The notes under the pieces are model-generated. The model made no database searches. It saw only the letters and a list, made by a program, of their open reading frames with translations, and was not told where the DNA came from. A program made the position numbers and the translations under genes. Shown here one piece after another: positions 1 to 6,896 of a DNA stretch of 7,560 nucleotides (positions within the stretch are counted from its first letter, which is position 1; each line of letters starts with the position of its first letter). This DNA is from Deltaproteobacteria bacterium (GTDB lineage Bacteria; Desulfobacterota; Binatia; Binatales; Binataceae), in NCBI GenBank assembly GCA_021780585.1, contig JAJXYM010000052.1, forward strand, positions 1 to 7,560. Direction: 5' to 3'.

Positions 1-194
1 CCCCGCGCGCCGCCGGACGTGGCGCGTTCGATTCCGATGGGCGTGGTCGGACTGATGATCATGCGCAATACGAGTTCCCCCCTGATCATTTTTTGCTATG
101 GCCGCGCGACCGACGCAATCCCCCCCCTCGGCGTCGTTCATCGGCGGGATCGTCGGGCGGACGTCGCGCGCGCGGGCGTTGCAACCACTCTGTC

Positions 195-217
195 ACCCTC
201 GGGCTTGACCCGAGGGT
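195..217. repeat. Palindromic intergenic repeat unit (9-bp stem, CTTGA loop)
   Basis: The arms ACCCTCGGG (195-203) and CCCGAGGGT (209-217) are perfect reverse complements around a 5-base CTTGA loop, giving a 9-bp hairpin with seven G:C pairs. Palindromes of the form (C/T-rich arm)-GGGCTTGACCC-(complement), often followed by TCCAT as here, are dispersed between genes in many alphaproteobacterial genomes. Assignment to that class rests on recall of its appearance; only one copy is visible in this window. It lies about 120 bases upstream of the first gene. It could act as an RNA hairpin, but no T-run follows, so an intrinsic terminator is not supported. Confidence 0.7.
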
Positions 218-324
218 CCATCATCACCGCGCGCGGACGCGGAAGCTGACGATCCGGCGCGCGATTCCCCGCCAACGCGAAACGGGCTATAGAAAGACGA
301 AGCGAGCCAGTGGCGCAATCTGGC

Positions 325-331
325 GAGGGAG
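325..331 (+). promoter_or_regulatory. Ribosome binding site of the CmcJ/NvfI-like gene
   Basis: GAGGGAG ends six bases before the ATG at 338, a near-ideal Shine-Dalgarno match and spacing. It fixes the start of the 272-residue protein. Confidence 0.7.
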
Positions 332-337
332 TGGCCG

Positions 338-1156
338 ATGGAACAGGTCAGAGGCGTGCTCAATTATCTTGAAGAGATGGCCGAAAAGCCAGTCACCTAC
401 ACCTACGAACCGCCTCCCGGCGTGGCCGCGCGCAGCGGCCGCACGGTCAAGCACGAGGTTGAAGTCACCGACGGCCGCGCGATCGCGAACCAGCTTTCGC
501 TCGATGTCGAGGGCTTCGTGCTCACGCCTCACGTGAGCGCCGTGCGCGACTTTTACGACGCGGACGAGGTCAAGCGCGTCTACTATCCCGAGATGGAGCG
601 GCTGGTGCGCGAAAGCACCGGCGCCGCGCGCGTCGTCGTTTTCGACCATAACGTGCGCAACGGCTCCAAAGAGATGCGCGCGAAGCTGGGCGTGCGCGAG
701 CCGGTCCGCTTCGCTCATAACGATTATACGCTCAAATCCGGCCCGCAGCGCGTGCGCGAACTGTGCGGCGACGCGCAAGCCGAACGCCTGCTCAAGCATC
801 GCTACGTCTTTATCAACGTATGGCGTCCGATTCGCGGACCGGTCGAGCAATCGCCGCTCGCGATATGCGACGCGCGCAGCGTCCGGCAGGAGGATTTCAT
901 CGCGACCGATCTCGTCTATCGCGATCGCGTCGGCGAAGTTTACTCGGTGCGCTACAATCCCGCCCATCGATGGTTTTATTTTTCCCGGATGCGGCCGGAC
1001 GAGGCGTTGCTGCTCAAGTGCTTCGATTCCGACGGCAGCCGCGCGCGCTACACCGCCCATTCGGCGTTCGAGGAAACGACGGCCAAGCCGGACGCGGCGC
1101 CGCGCGAAAGCATCGAGGCGCGCACGATCGCGTTCTTCGCGCCGGACGGCAATTGA
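338..1156 (+). CDS. CmcJ/NvfI-family putative Fe(II)/2-oxoglutarate oxygenase
   Basis: This 272-residue soluble protein has no signal peptide or membrane segment, so it should be cytoplasmic. It matches the CmcJ/NvfI (GA4-desaturase-like) family by its ordered motifs: VVVFDHNVR near 99-107, FAHNDYT at 125-131, NVWRPI at 160-165, CDARS at 177-181, CFDSD near 228-232, TAHSAF at 239-244 and RESIEARTIAFF at 256-267. Family members include the cephamycin 7-alpha-methoxylation protein CmcJ and the fungal oxygenase NvfI. The likely iron ligands are H127 and D129 (HxD) and H241, with R256 or R262 as candidate 2-oxoglutarate binders. Length is normal for bacterial members. The substrate cannot be read from the sequence: no biosynthetic cluster surrounds it, and its only near neighbour is a secreted DUF992 protein. 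The family assignment is fairly firm; the chemistry is inferred. Confidence 0.8.
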   Translation: MEQVRGVLNYLEEMAEKPVTYTYEPPPGVAARSGRTVKHEVEVTDGRAIANQLSLDVEGFVLTPHVSAVRDFYDADEVKRVYYPEMERLVRESTGAARVVVFDHNVRNGSKEMRAKLGVREPVRFAHNDYTLKSGPQRVRELCGDAQAERLLKHRYVFINVWRPIRGPVEQSPLAICDARSVRQEDFIATDLVYRDRVGEVYSVRYNPAHRWFYFSRMRPDEALLLKCFDSDGSRARYTAHSAFEETTAKPDAAPRESIEARTIAFFAPDGN

Positions 1157-1173
1157 GCGGCGATTATCGTGGC

Positions 1174-1770
1174 ATGGCGCGGCGGGGCGGACGCGGACTC
1201 CGCGCCGCGGCCGCATCGCCGCGGCGGATCGGAAGTTCCGCCGCGGCGCTCGCGATCGTCGCGGCAATCGTCGCAACCGCGACCGCGGCGCGCGCGCAGC
1301 GGATGAAAGCGCCGGAAACCAGGGCGAACGCGGGCTTTCTCACCTGTAATGTCGCCGGAGGCTTCGGCTTGATCTTCGGCTCGACCCGCGACGTCGTCTG
1401 CACCTACGCGCTCGCCGACGGCCGCACCGAGGAGTACCGGGGCCATATCGACAAGTACGGGGCCGATATCGGCTATCTGTCGTCCGCCGTGATGCTTTGG
1501 GGCGTCTACACGCAAAGCGTCCATCGCGGACCAGGTTCGCTGGCGGGCGATTACGCGGGCGTCGCCGGCAGCGCGACGTTGGGCGTCGGCGGGGGCTTTC
1601 AGATCCTGGTCGGCGGTTCGGAGAAATCCGTGACCCTCCAGCCGCTCAGCATCGAGGGCAACAAGGGCCTCAATATCGCCGCCGGCGTCATGACGATGCA
1701 TCTGAAGTTCGTCAAGACGGTCGCGGAGCCGCCAACGCCAATTCCAGCGGAGGCCGCGCCTTCGCCTTGA
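1174..1770 (+). CDS. DUF992-family secreted protein
   Basis: The 198-residue product has an Arg-rich N-terminus, a hydrophobic core at about 21-38 and a signal peptidase I-type ARA site predicted to cleave after A41, so it should reach the periplasm. The mature part matches DUF992: GFLTCNV (54-60), IFGSTRDVVCTY (67-78), EEYRGHIDKYGADIGY (86-101), VMLWGVYT (106-113), a glycine-rich stretch (LGVGGGFQILVGG, 136-148), and SVTLQPLSIEGNKGLNIAAGV (152-172). C58 and C76 are the two mature cysteines and could form a disulfide. The family is known mainly from Alphaproteobacteria and has no established function. The ATG at 1174 is chosen because it gives a complete signal peptide; the frame stays open far upstream but overlaps the preceding gene. 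It starts 17 bases after that gene and may share its transcript. No strong ribosome binding site is visible. Confidence 0.85.
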   Translation: MARRGGRGLRAAAASPRRIGSSAAALAIVAAIVATATAARAQRMKAPETRANAGFLTCNVAGGFGLIFGSTRDVVCTYALADGRTEEYRGHIDKYGADIGYLSSAVMLWGVYTQSVHRGPGSLAGDYAGVAGSATLGVGGGFQILVGGSEKSVTLQPLSIEGNKGLNIAAGVMTMHLKFVKTVAEPPTPIPAEAAPSP

Positions 1771-1982
1771 CCGACGGGCGCCGCGCCGCGCTTGGGGCGC
1801 ACTGAGGATACTGAACGCGCGAATGCCGCGCATGGACCCTGCCATTACGTTCAGGCATCATTCTTGGTGCGGTTCGGCGGCGTGCGCGATCCATCGGCCA
1901 CCGATGAAAGTCCGGTTCGGTCGCACGGGTTCGGACCGTATCGACGCCGAATTTCGACGCCTGCGGAGCGGAGTGGCGAAAG
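1771..1982. other. Intergenic gap, probable promoter region of the MCE operon
   Basis: This is the only sizeable gap between genes to the right of 338, so transcription of the six-gene operon most likely begins here, although no convincing -35/-10 pair can be named. It contains a short GC-only inverted repeat just after the DUF992 stop (GCGCC 1783-1787 with GGCGC 1796-1800, no T-run), three direct copies of GGTTCGG (1871-1877, 1914-1920, 1928-1934), and the ribosome binding site of the protease gene at its right end. Small open frames here continue into the protease gene out of frame and look like chance. Confidence 0.5.
1970..1973 (+). promoter_or_regulatory. Ribosome binding site of the M50 protease gene
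   Basis: GGAG ends nine bases before the ATG at 1983; a second GGAG lies at 1965-1968. The site supports this start, which places the first membrane segment close to the N-terminus as in related proteases. Confidence 0.55.
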
Positions 1983-3221
1983 ATGGATGCGAAACGACGG
2001 CAGGAGATCGATCTCTTCAAGGTCGCCGGCGTCCAGATCGCGATCGACTATTCGTGGATCGTCATCTTTCTGCTGGTGCTATGGAGCCTGTCAGCCGGCT
2101 ATTTCCCGGAAGTCCATCCGGGCTACCCCAGTTCGGAATACTGGCTGGTCGGCGTCTTCGGAACGCTGCTGTTCTTCGCCTCGATCGTCATTCACGAATT
2201 ATCGCATGCGATGGTCGGCAATGCGCTTGGCCAGCCGGTCAAACGGATTTCGCTCTTCATCTTTGGCGGCATGGCCCATCTCGGCCATGAGCCGACCAAC
2301 GCCAACGCCGAACTGAAGATCGCGGCCGTCGGCCCGCTGACCAGCTTCGTGCTCGGCGGGATTTTCTTTTCGATTCCAGCCTTGCTTGGACTGCGCCGCG
2401 CTTATCCGATGTGGTCGTCGGTGTTCGACTACCTCGGCTTCATCAATATCGCGCTGGGCCTGTTCAATCTGCTGCCGGGATTTCCACTCGACGGCGGCCG
2501 GATTCTGCGCGCCGCGTTGTGGGCGCGGACGGGCGACTTCCGGCGCGCCACCGCGCGCGCGGCGGATTGGGGCCGCGGCATCGCGTGGGGTCTGATCTTC
2601 CTGGGCGCGCTGGAAATCTTCGGCGGCGCGCTGGTCGGCGGACTCTGGCTGATTTTCATCGCGCTGTTCCTGCGCGGCGCGGCCTCGTCCAGTTACCAGG
2701 GAATTATCATGGAGCAGGTGCTGGGCGGCGCGCAGGTGCGCGATCTGATGGTGCGCGAACCTGAAGTGATCGAGGCCGGAACCACCGTCGCGGCCGCGGT
2801 CGAGGAACATTTCACCCGCCATGGCTTCACCGGCTTTCCGGTGGTCGATAACGGCCGCCCGGTCGGGATGATTTCGATCGGCCTGATCCGCGACTGTCCG
2901 CCCGCCGAGCGCGCCAGCAAGCGCGTCGCCGAGGTCATGCGTCCGCTCGATCCGGCGCTCGCGATCGCTCCCGGAGCCACCCTCGCTCAGGCGCTGCGCC
3001 AGATGGCCGAGGCCGAGACGGGACGACTGCTCGTCATGGATCAGGACCGGCTGGCGGGCCTGATCACGCGCGGGGCGATCGCGCATTTCATCATGGTGCG
3101 CAACGAGCTGGGGTTTGCCGGCGACGACGCCGCCGGCCCCGCCCGCGCCGCACCGCCGCGCCCCGCCGAAACGCCAACTTCACCGCCGCCGCCCACACCG
3201 CCGGCCGCCGCGGCGAGCTGA
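1983..3221 (+). CDS. Site-2 protease family (M50) metalloprotease with paired CBS domains
   Basis: The 412-residue protein is a polytopic inner-membrane zinc protease. Hydrophobic segments lie near 21-40, 54-75, 110-138, 147-165 and 200-231. The zinc-site motif HELSH is at 71-75 (H71, E72, H75) and the third ligand lies in LDGG at 169-172 (D170), preceded by NLLPGFP (162-168). The GPL motif of the family is at 117-119. Two CBS domains follow at about 250-308 and 316-372, a layout like the Rip3/SpoIVFB-related CBS group, in which CBS pairs may sense adenine nucleotides. A Pro/Ala-rich tail (about 384-412) looks disordered. Such proteases cut transmembrane segments of regulators or clear leftover membrane peptides; the substrate here is unknown. 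The gene leads the operon, ending three bases before the DUF3313 gene. Nearby anti-sigma or membrane-anchored regulators are not seen. Confidence 0.92.
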   Translation: MDAKRRQEIDLFKVAGVQIAIDYSWIVIFLLVLWSLSAGYFPEVHPGYPSSEYWLVGVFGTLLFFASIVIHELSHAMVGNALGQPVKRISLFIFGGMAHLGHEPTNANAELKIAAVGPLTSFVLGGIFFSIPALLGLRRAYPMWSSVFDYLGFINIALGLFNLLPGFPLDGGRILRAALWARTGDFRRATARAADWGRGIAWGLIFLGALEIFGGALVGGLWLIFIALFLRGAASSSYQGIIMEQVLGGAQVRDLMVREPEVIEAGTTVAAAVEEHFTRHGFTGFPVVDNGRPVGMISIGLIRDCPPAERASKRVAEVMRPLDPALAIAPGATLAQALRQMAEAETGRLLVMDQDRLAGLITRGAIAHFIMVRNELGFAGDDAAGPARAAPPRPAETPTSPPPPTPPAAAAS

Positions 3222-3224
3222 ACG

Positions 3225-3944
3225 ATGCGCCATCGCGGCCGCACCCGCCTCGAACTTGCGCCGGCGCTGGCGCTGGCGGCGCTGGTCTCAGCCGGATGCG
3301 CCGCCGGAATCGATCCTGGCGATCCGCACCTCGTCATCGCTAAACGTCCCGCCCTCGCCGCGCCTGATCAGTCGCGGATGCAATCCGGGCCGGACGGCAG
3401 CGCGATGAGCTATTACGCGAATCCCGCCGCCGACTGGTCGCGCTATTCGCGCGTGATGCTCGATCCGGTCACTTCATGGGACGGCCGCGAACCCGACAGC
3501 GTTTCGCCGGAAGACCAAATCGTGTTGTGCGATTACATGTACGAGGTCCTGCGCCGCCATCTGGCGCAAGCATTCACGATCGTCGACGCGCCCGGGCCGG
3601 ACGTGATGCGGTTCCGGGTGGTGATTTCGGATCCCGGCGCGGCCGGCGAGGGTCTGCGCGCGGTCTCGTCGGAGCTGCCCGCGGCGCGGCTCGAACGCGC
3701 CGTGACCCGGCTTTCCGCCGGGACCTACGCCTTCGCCGGCTTTGCCGAGAGCGACGGCGAAATCACCGACTCGCTCACCGGCGCGCCGCTGCTGGTATGG
3801 ACCGATCAGCGGGTCGGCGGCGGTTCGGCCAAGGCGGCCGCCGAGTGGACCTGGAACGACGCGCGCGCGGCGATCCAGTATTGGGCGGAAACGCTCGCCG
3901 GCCGTCTCGCGCAATGGCATCAGGAGGGCGGCGTCTCCGGATGA
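3225..3944 (+). CDS. DUF3313-family lipoprotein
   Basis: The 239-residue product starts with a basic n-region and an Ala/Leu-rich stretch ending in a lipobox-like LVSAGC, with C25 as the predicted lipidated cysteine. Ser at -3 is less usual than Leu but acceptable. Ala at +2 lacks the inner-membrane retention Asp, so an outer-membrane location is likely. The mature part resembles DUF3313: WSRYSRVMLDPV (71-82), PEDQIVLCDYMYEVLRRHL (95-113), MRFRVVISD (128-136), the AFAGFAESDGEITDSLTG stretch ending at 186, then WTDQRVGGG (192-200) and a C-terminal helix with IQYWAETLAGRL (217-228). The family is of unknown function. The start lies three bases after the protease stop with only a weak ribosome binding site, which suggests reinitiation. 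Its last bases overlap the permease start as ATGA. Co-expression with an MCE transporter hints at an envelope role; that part is inference. Confidence 0.82.
   Translation: MRHRGRTRLELAPALALAALVSAGCAAGIDPGDPHLVIAKRPALAAPDQSRMQSGPDGSAMSYYANPAADWSRYSRVMLDPVTSWDGREPDSVSPEDQIVLCDYMYEVLRRHLAQAFTIVDAPGPDVMRFRVVISDPGAAGEGLRAVSSELPAARLERAVTRLSAGTYAFAGFAESDGEITDSLTGAPLLVWTDQRVGGGSAKAAAEWTWNDARAAIQYWAETLAGRLAQWHQEGGVSG
3922..3927 (+). promoter_or_regulatory. Ribosome binding site deciding the permease start
   Basis: A full AGGAGG lies inside the last codons of the DUF3313 gene, 13 bases before the ATG at 3941. The permease frame is open much further upstream, so this site and the ATGA overlap decide where translation starts. 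Confidence 0.65.
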
Positions 3945-5083
3945 TCGCGCAGAACGCGCACTCTCCCAGCGTCACCGTCGACCACGACCCAGCCGGAACC
4001 GCCGTCGTGCGGATCGGCGGGAGCTGGCGCTTGCGCCACGGCATGCCGGCGGCCGAGCCAATCGAACACGCGCTGGAAGCGGCTGGCGCGCGCGCCGTGC
4101 GGCTCGACGCGACCGCGATCGGTCCGTGGGATTCGAGCCTGGTCAGCTTCGTCGTCCGGCTGGAAGAGTTCTGCCGGGCGAAAAATATCGCGATCGAACG
4201 CGGCGTCCTGCCAGCCGGACTCGCCCGGATGGTCGCGCTCGCGCAGGCCGTGCCGGAAACCCGCGGCGCCCGGGCTCCGCAAATCTCCGCGCCGCTGCTC
4301 GAGCGGGTCGGGGCCGCCGCCCTGGAGCGATTCGCCGGAACCCTCCGGTTTCTCGATTTCCTCGGCGAAGCCGTGATCGCGCTGGGCCGGATGCTGACCG
4401 GACGCGCCCGTTTCCGCCGCATCGATCTGCTCGAAGCGATTCAAACCTGTGGCGCCAACGCCCTCGGCATCGTCACCCTGATCAGCTACCTCGTCGGCGT
4501 GATCCTCGCTTTCATGGGCGCGGTGCAGCTCCAGCAATTCGGCGCCGCCATCTACGTTGCCGACCTCGTCGCGATCGGGATGGTCCGGGAGATGGGCGCG
4601 ATGATGACCGGCATTATCATGTCCGGCCGCACGGGCGCCGCCTTCGCCGCGCAACTCGGCACGATGAAGGTCACGCAGGAAATCGACGCGCTCGCCACGA
4701 TGGGAATTTCGCCGATGGAGTTCCTGACCGCGCCGCGCATCGTCGCCCTCGCGCTGATGATGCCGCTGCTCTGTCTATATTCCGACTTCGTCGGTATCCT
4801 CGGCGGCGCGACGGTCGGCGTCTCGATGCTCGGACTGTCGCTGCGGACCTACCTGCGTGAGAGCACCGGCGCGATCCTCGCCGCCACGTTGATCGGGGGG
4901 CTGGTCAAAAGCGCCGTCTACGGCGTGCTGGTCGCACTCGCCGGATGTTACGAGGGGTTTGCCTGCGGCGGCAGCTCCTCGGCCGTCGGCGACGCGGCGA
5001 CCCGCGCCGTGGTCGCCGCGATCGTCGCGATCGTGGTCGCCTGCGGCATCTTCGCCGTGCTCTTCAACATCCTCGGCATTTGA
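3941..5083 (+). CDS. mlaE: MlaE-family ABC transporter permease with N-terminal STAS domain
   Basis: The 380-residue protein fuses a STAS (MlaB-like) domain at about 10-105 to an MlaE permease at about 130-380. The STAS part has the helix-capping motif WDSSLVSFV at 63-71. The permease shows IDLLEAIQTCGANALGIV (161-178), a membrane segment near 175-198, the signature region AAFAAQLGTMKVTQEIDAL (233-251) and MGISPMEFLTAPR (254-266), then three more hydrophobic segments to a C-terminus rich in Ala/Val/Ile. In MCE systems a permease dimer sits in the inner membrane, binds the ATPase and carries the MCE ring above it. In E. coli the STAS protein MlaB is separate and binds the ATPase; here it is fused, a common arrangement outside enterobacteria. 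The start at 3941 overlaps the lipoprotein stop as ATGA. The family call is firm; the lipid substrate is not known. Confidence 0.93.
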   Translation: MIAQNAHSPSVTVDHDPAGTAVVRIGGSWRLRHGMPAAEPIEHALEAAGARAVRLDATAIGPWDSSLVSFVVRLEEFCRAKNIAIERGVLPAGLARMVALAQAVPETRGARAPQISAPLLERVGAAALERFAGTLRFLDFLGEAVIALGRMLTGRARFRRIDLLEAIQTCGANALGIVTLISYLVGVILAFMGAVQLQQFGAAIYVADLVAIGMVREMGAMMTGIIMSGRTGAAFAAQLGTMKVTQEIDALATMGISPMEFLTAPRIVALALMMPLLCLYSDFVGILGGATVGVSMLGLSLRTYLRESTGAILAATLIGGLVKSAVYGVLVALAGCYEGFACGGSSSAVGDAATRAVVAAIVAIVVACGIFAVLFNILGI

Positions 5084-5085
5084 GC

Positions 5086-5090
5086 AAGGA
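5086..5090 (+). promoter_or_regulatory. Ribosome binding site of the ATPase gene
   Basis: AAGGA ends five bases before the ATG at 5096 and 17 before the in-frame ATG at 5108, so it favours the first start. Confidence 0.6.
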
Positions 5091-5095
5091 TCACG

Positions 5096-5920
5096 ATGAC
5101 GGGCGCCATGGCGAACTTCACGAAATCCGGTTCCGACGCGACCGCGCGCCCGGCCCATATCGACGTGCGCGGCCTGACCATGGCGTTTGGCAGTTTCGTC
5201 GTGATGCGCGATCTGACTTTCTCGATCCGCCACAGCGAAATTTTCATCATCATGGGCGGCTCCGGATGCGGCAAGAGCACCCTGATGCGCCATCTGATCG
5301 GGCTGATCGAACCCGCCGCCGGCGAAGTCCTGTACGACGGCGTGAACTTCACCAGCGCCGCTCCCGAGGAGCGCGAGGCGATGCTGCGCCGGTTCGGCGT
5401 GCTCTATCAGAGCGGCGCCCTGTGGAGCTCGATGACGCTGGCGGAGAATGTCGGCCTCCCGCTCGGCGAATTCACCGACCTCGCGCCCAGGGAAATCCGC
5501 GAAATCGCCTCGCTCAAACTGGCTCTGGTCGGTCTCAAGGGCTTCGAGGATTACTATCCCAGCCAGATCAGCGGCGGGATGCAGAAGCGCGCCGGCCTCG
5601 CCCGCGCGATCGCGCTCGATCCCGAGGCGCTGTTCCTCGACGAACCTTCCGCCGGACTCGACCCGGTGAGCTCGCGCCTGCTCGATGAACTGATCCTGCA
5701 ACTGCGCGACAGTCTCGGCGCGACCGTCGTCGTCGTCACCCACGAACTGGCGAGCATCTTCGCGATCGGCGACAACAGCGTCTTCCTCGACGCCGAAACC
5801 CGCACGATGGGCGCGCTCGGCAATCCGCGCGAACTGCGCGACCATACCGAAAACCCGCGCGTGCGCCGGTTCCTGACGCGCGGCGAGATTAATCTGGAGA
5901 GCGCGGCCCACAATGGCTAA
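5096..5920 (+). CDS. mlaF: MlaF-type ABC transporter ATP-binding protein
   Basis: The 274-residue cytoplasmic ATPase has all the expected motifs: Walker A GGSGCGKST at 54-62, Q-loop Q105 in LYQSGAL, signature ISGGMQKRAGLARAI at 158-172, Walker B ALFLDEP at 178-184 with catalytic E183, D-loop AGLDP (186-190) and switch H216. SGALWSSMTLAENVGLPL (106-123) and the Met-Gln after SGG are typical of the MlaF/Ttg2A subfamily, as is the C-terminal stretch ENPRVRRFL (252-260). Length is close to E. coli MlaF (about 269). It powers lipid movement through the permease encoded 12 bases upstream. The first ATG (5096) is chosen by its ribosome binding site, although a start at 5108 would remove only four residues. 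It overlaps the next gene by eight bases. Confidence 0.96.
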   Translation: MTGAMANFTKSGSDATARPAHIDVRGLTMAFGSFVVMRDLTFSIRHSEIFIIMGGSGCGKSTLMRHLIGLIEPAAGEVLYDGVNFTSAAPEEREAMLRRFGVLYQSGALWSSMTLAENVGLPLGEFTDLAPREIREIASLKLALVGLKGFEDYYPSQISGGMQKRAGLARAIALDPEALFLDEPSAGLDPVSSRLLDELILQLRDSLGATVVVVTHELASIFAIGDNSVFLDAETRTMGALGNPRELRDHTENPRVRRFLTRGEINLESAAHNG

Positions 5921-6896
5921 ACGAACCAGTCCCCGCAAGGTCGGCGCGTTCGTGATCGGAGCGCTCGCGCTGGCCGTGGTCGCGATCGCGGTGCTCGGCT
6001 CCGGCCGCCTGTTCCGCACCACCCATCAGTACGTCTGCTTCTTCGACGGCAGCGTCAACGGCCTGCGCACGGGAGCCGCGGTCAAATTCAAGGGCGTCAG
6101 AATCGGCGAGGTCAAAAGCATCCTGCTCAGCCTCGACGTCGGCCAGGGTCCGACCACGCTCGCCCGCACCAGCGTGATCAAAATTCCGGTGATCATCGAA
6201 ATCGACCAGAACCGGATGGTGCAGCACGGCCTGACCAGTCTCAATCTCGGCGATCCCGCCCGGATGCAGCTCGCGATCGCACGGGGACTGCGCGCCCAGC
6301 TCGCGATCGACAGCCTGCTCACCGGCCTGCTCTATATCGATCTCGACATGCATCCGGGCGCCCCGGCGCGTTTCGCGATGCCGCGCAATTCGCGCTATGA
6401 GGAAATTCCGACCCTGCCGACCGCCTTCGAGCAAGCGCAAAGCGCGGCCGCCCGCCTGATGAGCCAGATCGATCGAATCCAGCTCGATCAGATTGCCAAC
6501 ACCGCGAACGAGGCGCTCGCGGCGATTCGCGATCTGGCCAACTCGGCTCAATTGCACGACGCAATCGCCTCGCTCCGGGATACCGGCCAGAGCCTCAATC
6601 GCGCCGCGAACGAGATTCAGCGGCTGACCGCAAACATGAATCGGCAGATCGGGCCAATGAGCCAGAGTATCCAGGCGACGGCGCACAATACCGACGCGAC
6701 CCTGCAAGCCACCAAAGCGACGCTCGCCCGCGTCGACAACACGCTGGCGCCCGACGCGCCCCTGCTCTATCAGGCCAATCAGACGATGGCCGACCTGGGC
6801 GCGGCCGCGCGTTCGGTGCGCCGTCTCGCCGACTATCTGAATCGCAATCCCGACGCGCTGGTGCGCGGGCGCAGCTACAAGAAGGCCGCCGAATGA
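5913..6896 (+). CDS. mlaD: MlaD/PqiB-like MCE-domain protein with long helical tail
   Basis: The 327-residue protein has one N-terminal membrane anchor (about 10-30) and a single MCE domain at about 37-147. Domain marks are VCFFDGSVNGLRTGAAVKFKG (41-61) followed by VRIGEV, and GLRAQLAIDSLLTGLLYIDLD at 125-145. The second of these is closer to PqiB/LetB and single-MCE alphaproteobacterial proteins than to E. coli MlaD. It contains the hydrophobic LL pairs expected of the pore loop. From about 168 to 312 the sequence is Ala/Gln/Asn/Leu-rich and looks helical, with heptad-like spacing, and ends in LADYLNRNPDALVRGRSYKK (305-324), a common closing motif of this group. E. coli MlaD is only about 183 residues, so the tail is a large addition. 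The protein should form a hexameric ring on the permease and bind lipids in the periplasm. The start overlaps the ATPase gene by eight bases, with GGAGA at 5896-5900. Confidence 0.93.
   Translation: MAKRTSPRKVGAFVIGALALAVVAIAVLGSGRLFRTTHQYVCFFDGSVNGLRTGAAVKFKGVRIGEVKSILLSLDVGQGPTTLARTSVIKIPVIIEIDQNRMVQHGLTSLNLGDPARMQLAIARGLRAQLAIDSLLTGLLYIDLDMHPGAPARFAMPRNSRYEEIPTLPTAFEQAQSAAARLMSQIDRIQLDQIANTANEALAAIRDLANSAQLHDAIASLRDTGQSLNRAANEIQRLTANMNRQIGPMSQSIQATAHNTDATLQATKATLARVDNTLAPDAPLLYQANQTMADLGAAARSVRRLADYLNRNPDALVRGRSYKKAAE

Larger units (their letters stand above)
1..337. other. Intergenic region without a supported gene
   Basis: No reading frame here looks like a known protein. The frames open across it translate to Arg/Pro/Ser-rich sequence, and one of them reads straight through a palindromic repeat, which is typical of chance ORFs in GC-rich DNA. 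Contents seen: a short AT-rich inverted repeat (55-61 with 83-89) followed by six T residues (89-94), which could be a weak terminator for a gene left of the window; a perfect palindrome at 195-217; a TATA-like hexamer CTATAG at 287-292 without a convincing -35 partner; and the ribosome binding site of the next gene. The first ~55 bases could be the end of an upstream gene (one frame closes with TGA at 53-55), but too little is visible to say. Confidence 0.6.

Noticed and set aside
55..94. Intrinsic terminator: ATGATCA/TGATCAT arms followed by six T
   Set aside because: The stem is only 7 bp with two G:C pairs and the loop is 21 bases, too weak to call; it may still end a gene left of the window.
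19..249. Possible 76-residue protein at the left end
   Set aside because: It lacks a ribosome binding site and reads through the palindromic repeat, giving the kind of translation such repeats produce by chance.
287..292. CTATAG as a -10 promoter element
   Set aside because: No reasonable -35 hexamer lies 16-18 bases upstream, so it remains a lone hexamer match.
287..1276. Long open frame on the - strand (329 codons) opposite the CmcJ/NvfI-like gene
   Set aside because: It is antisense to a gene with clear family motifs, its translation is Arg/Ala/His-rich without recognisable motifs, and such frames are common in GC-rich DNA.
1823..2290. 155-residue frame starting in the gap before the protease gene
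   Set aside because: Most of it overlaps the protease gene in another frame and its translation shows no domain.
2199..3086. 295-codon open frame on the - strand within the protease gene
   Set aside because: It is a shadow of the protease and CBS coding sequence, with Arg/Asp/Ala-rich translation and no family signature.
4775..6022. 415-codon open frame on the - strand across the permease and ATPase genes
   Set aside because: The + strand has all ABC ATPase motifs intact here; the antisense translation is low-complexity and matches nothing I recognise.
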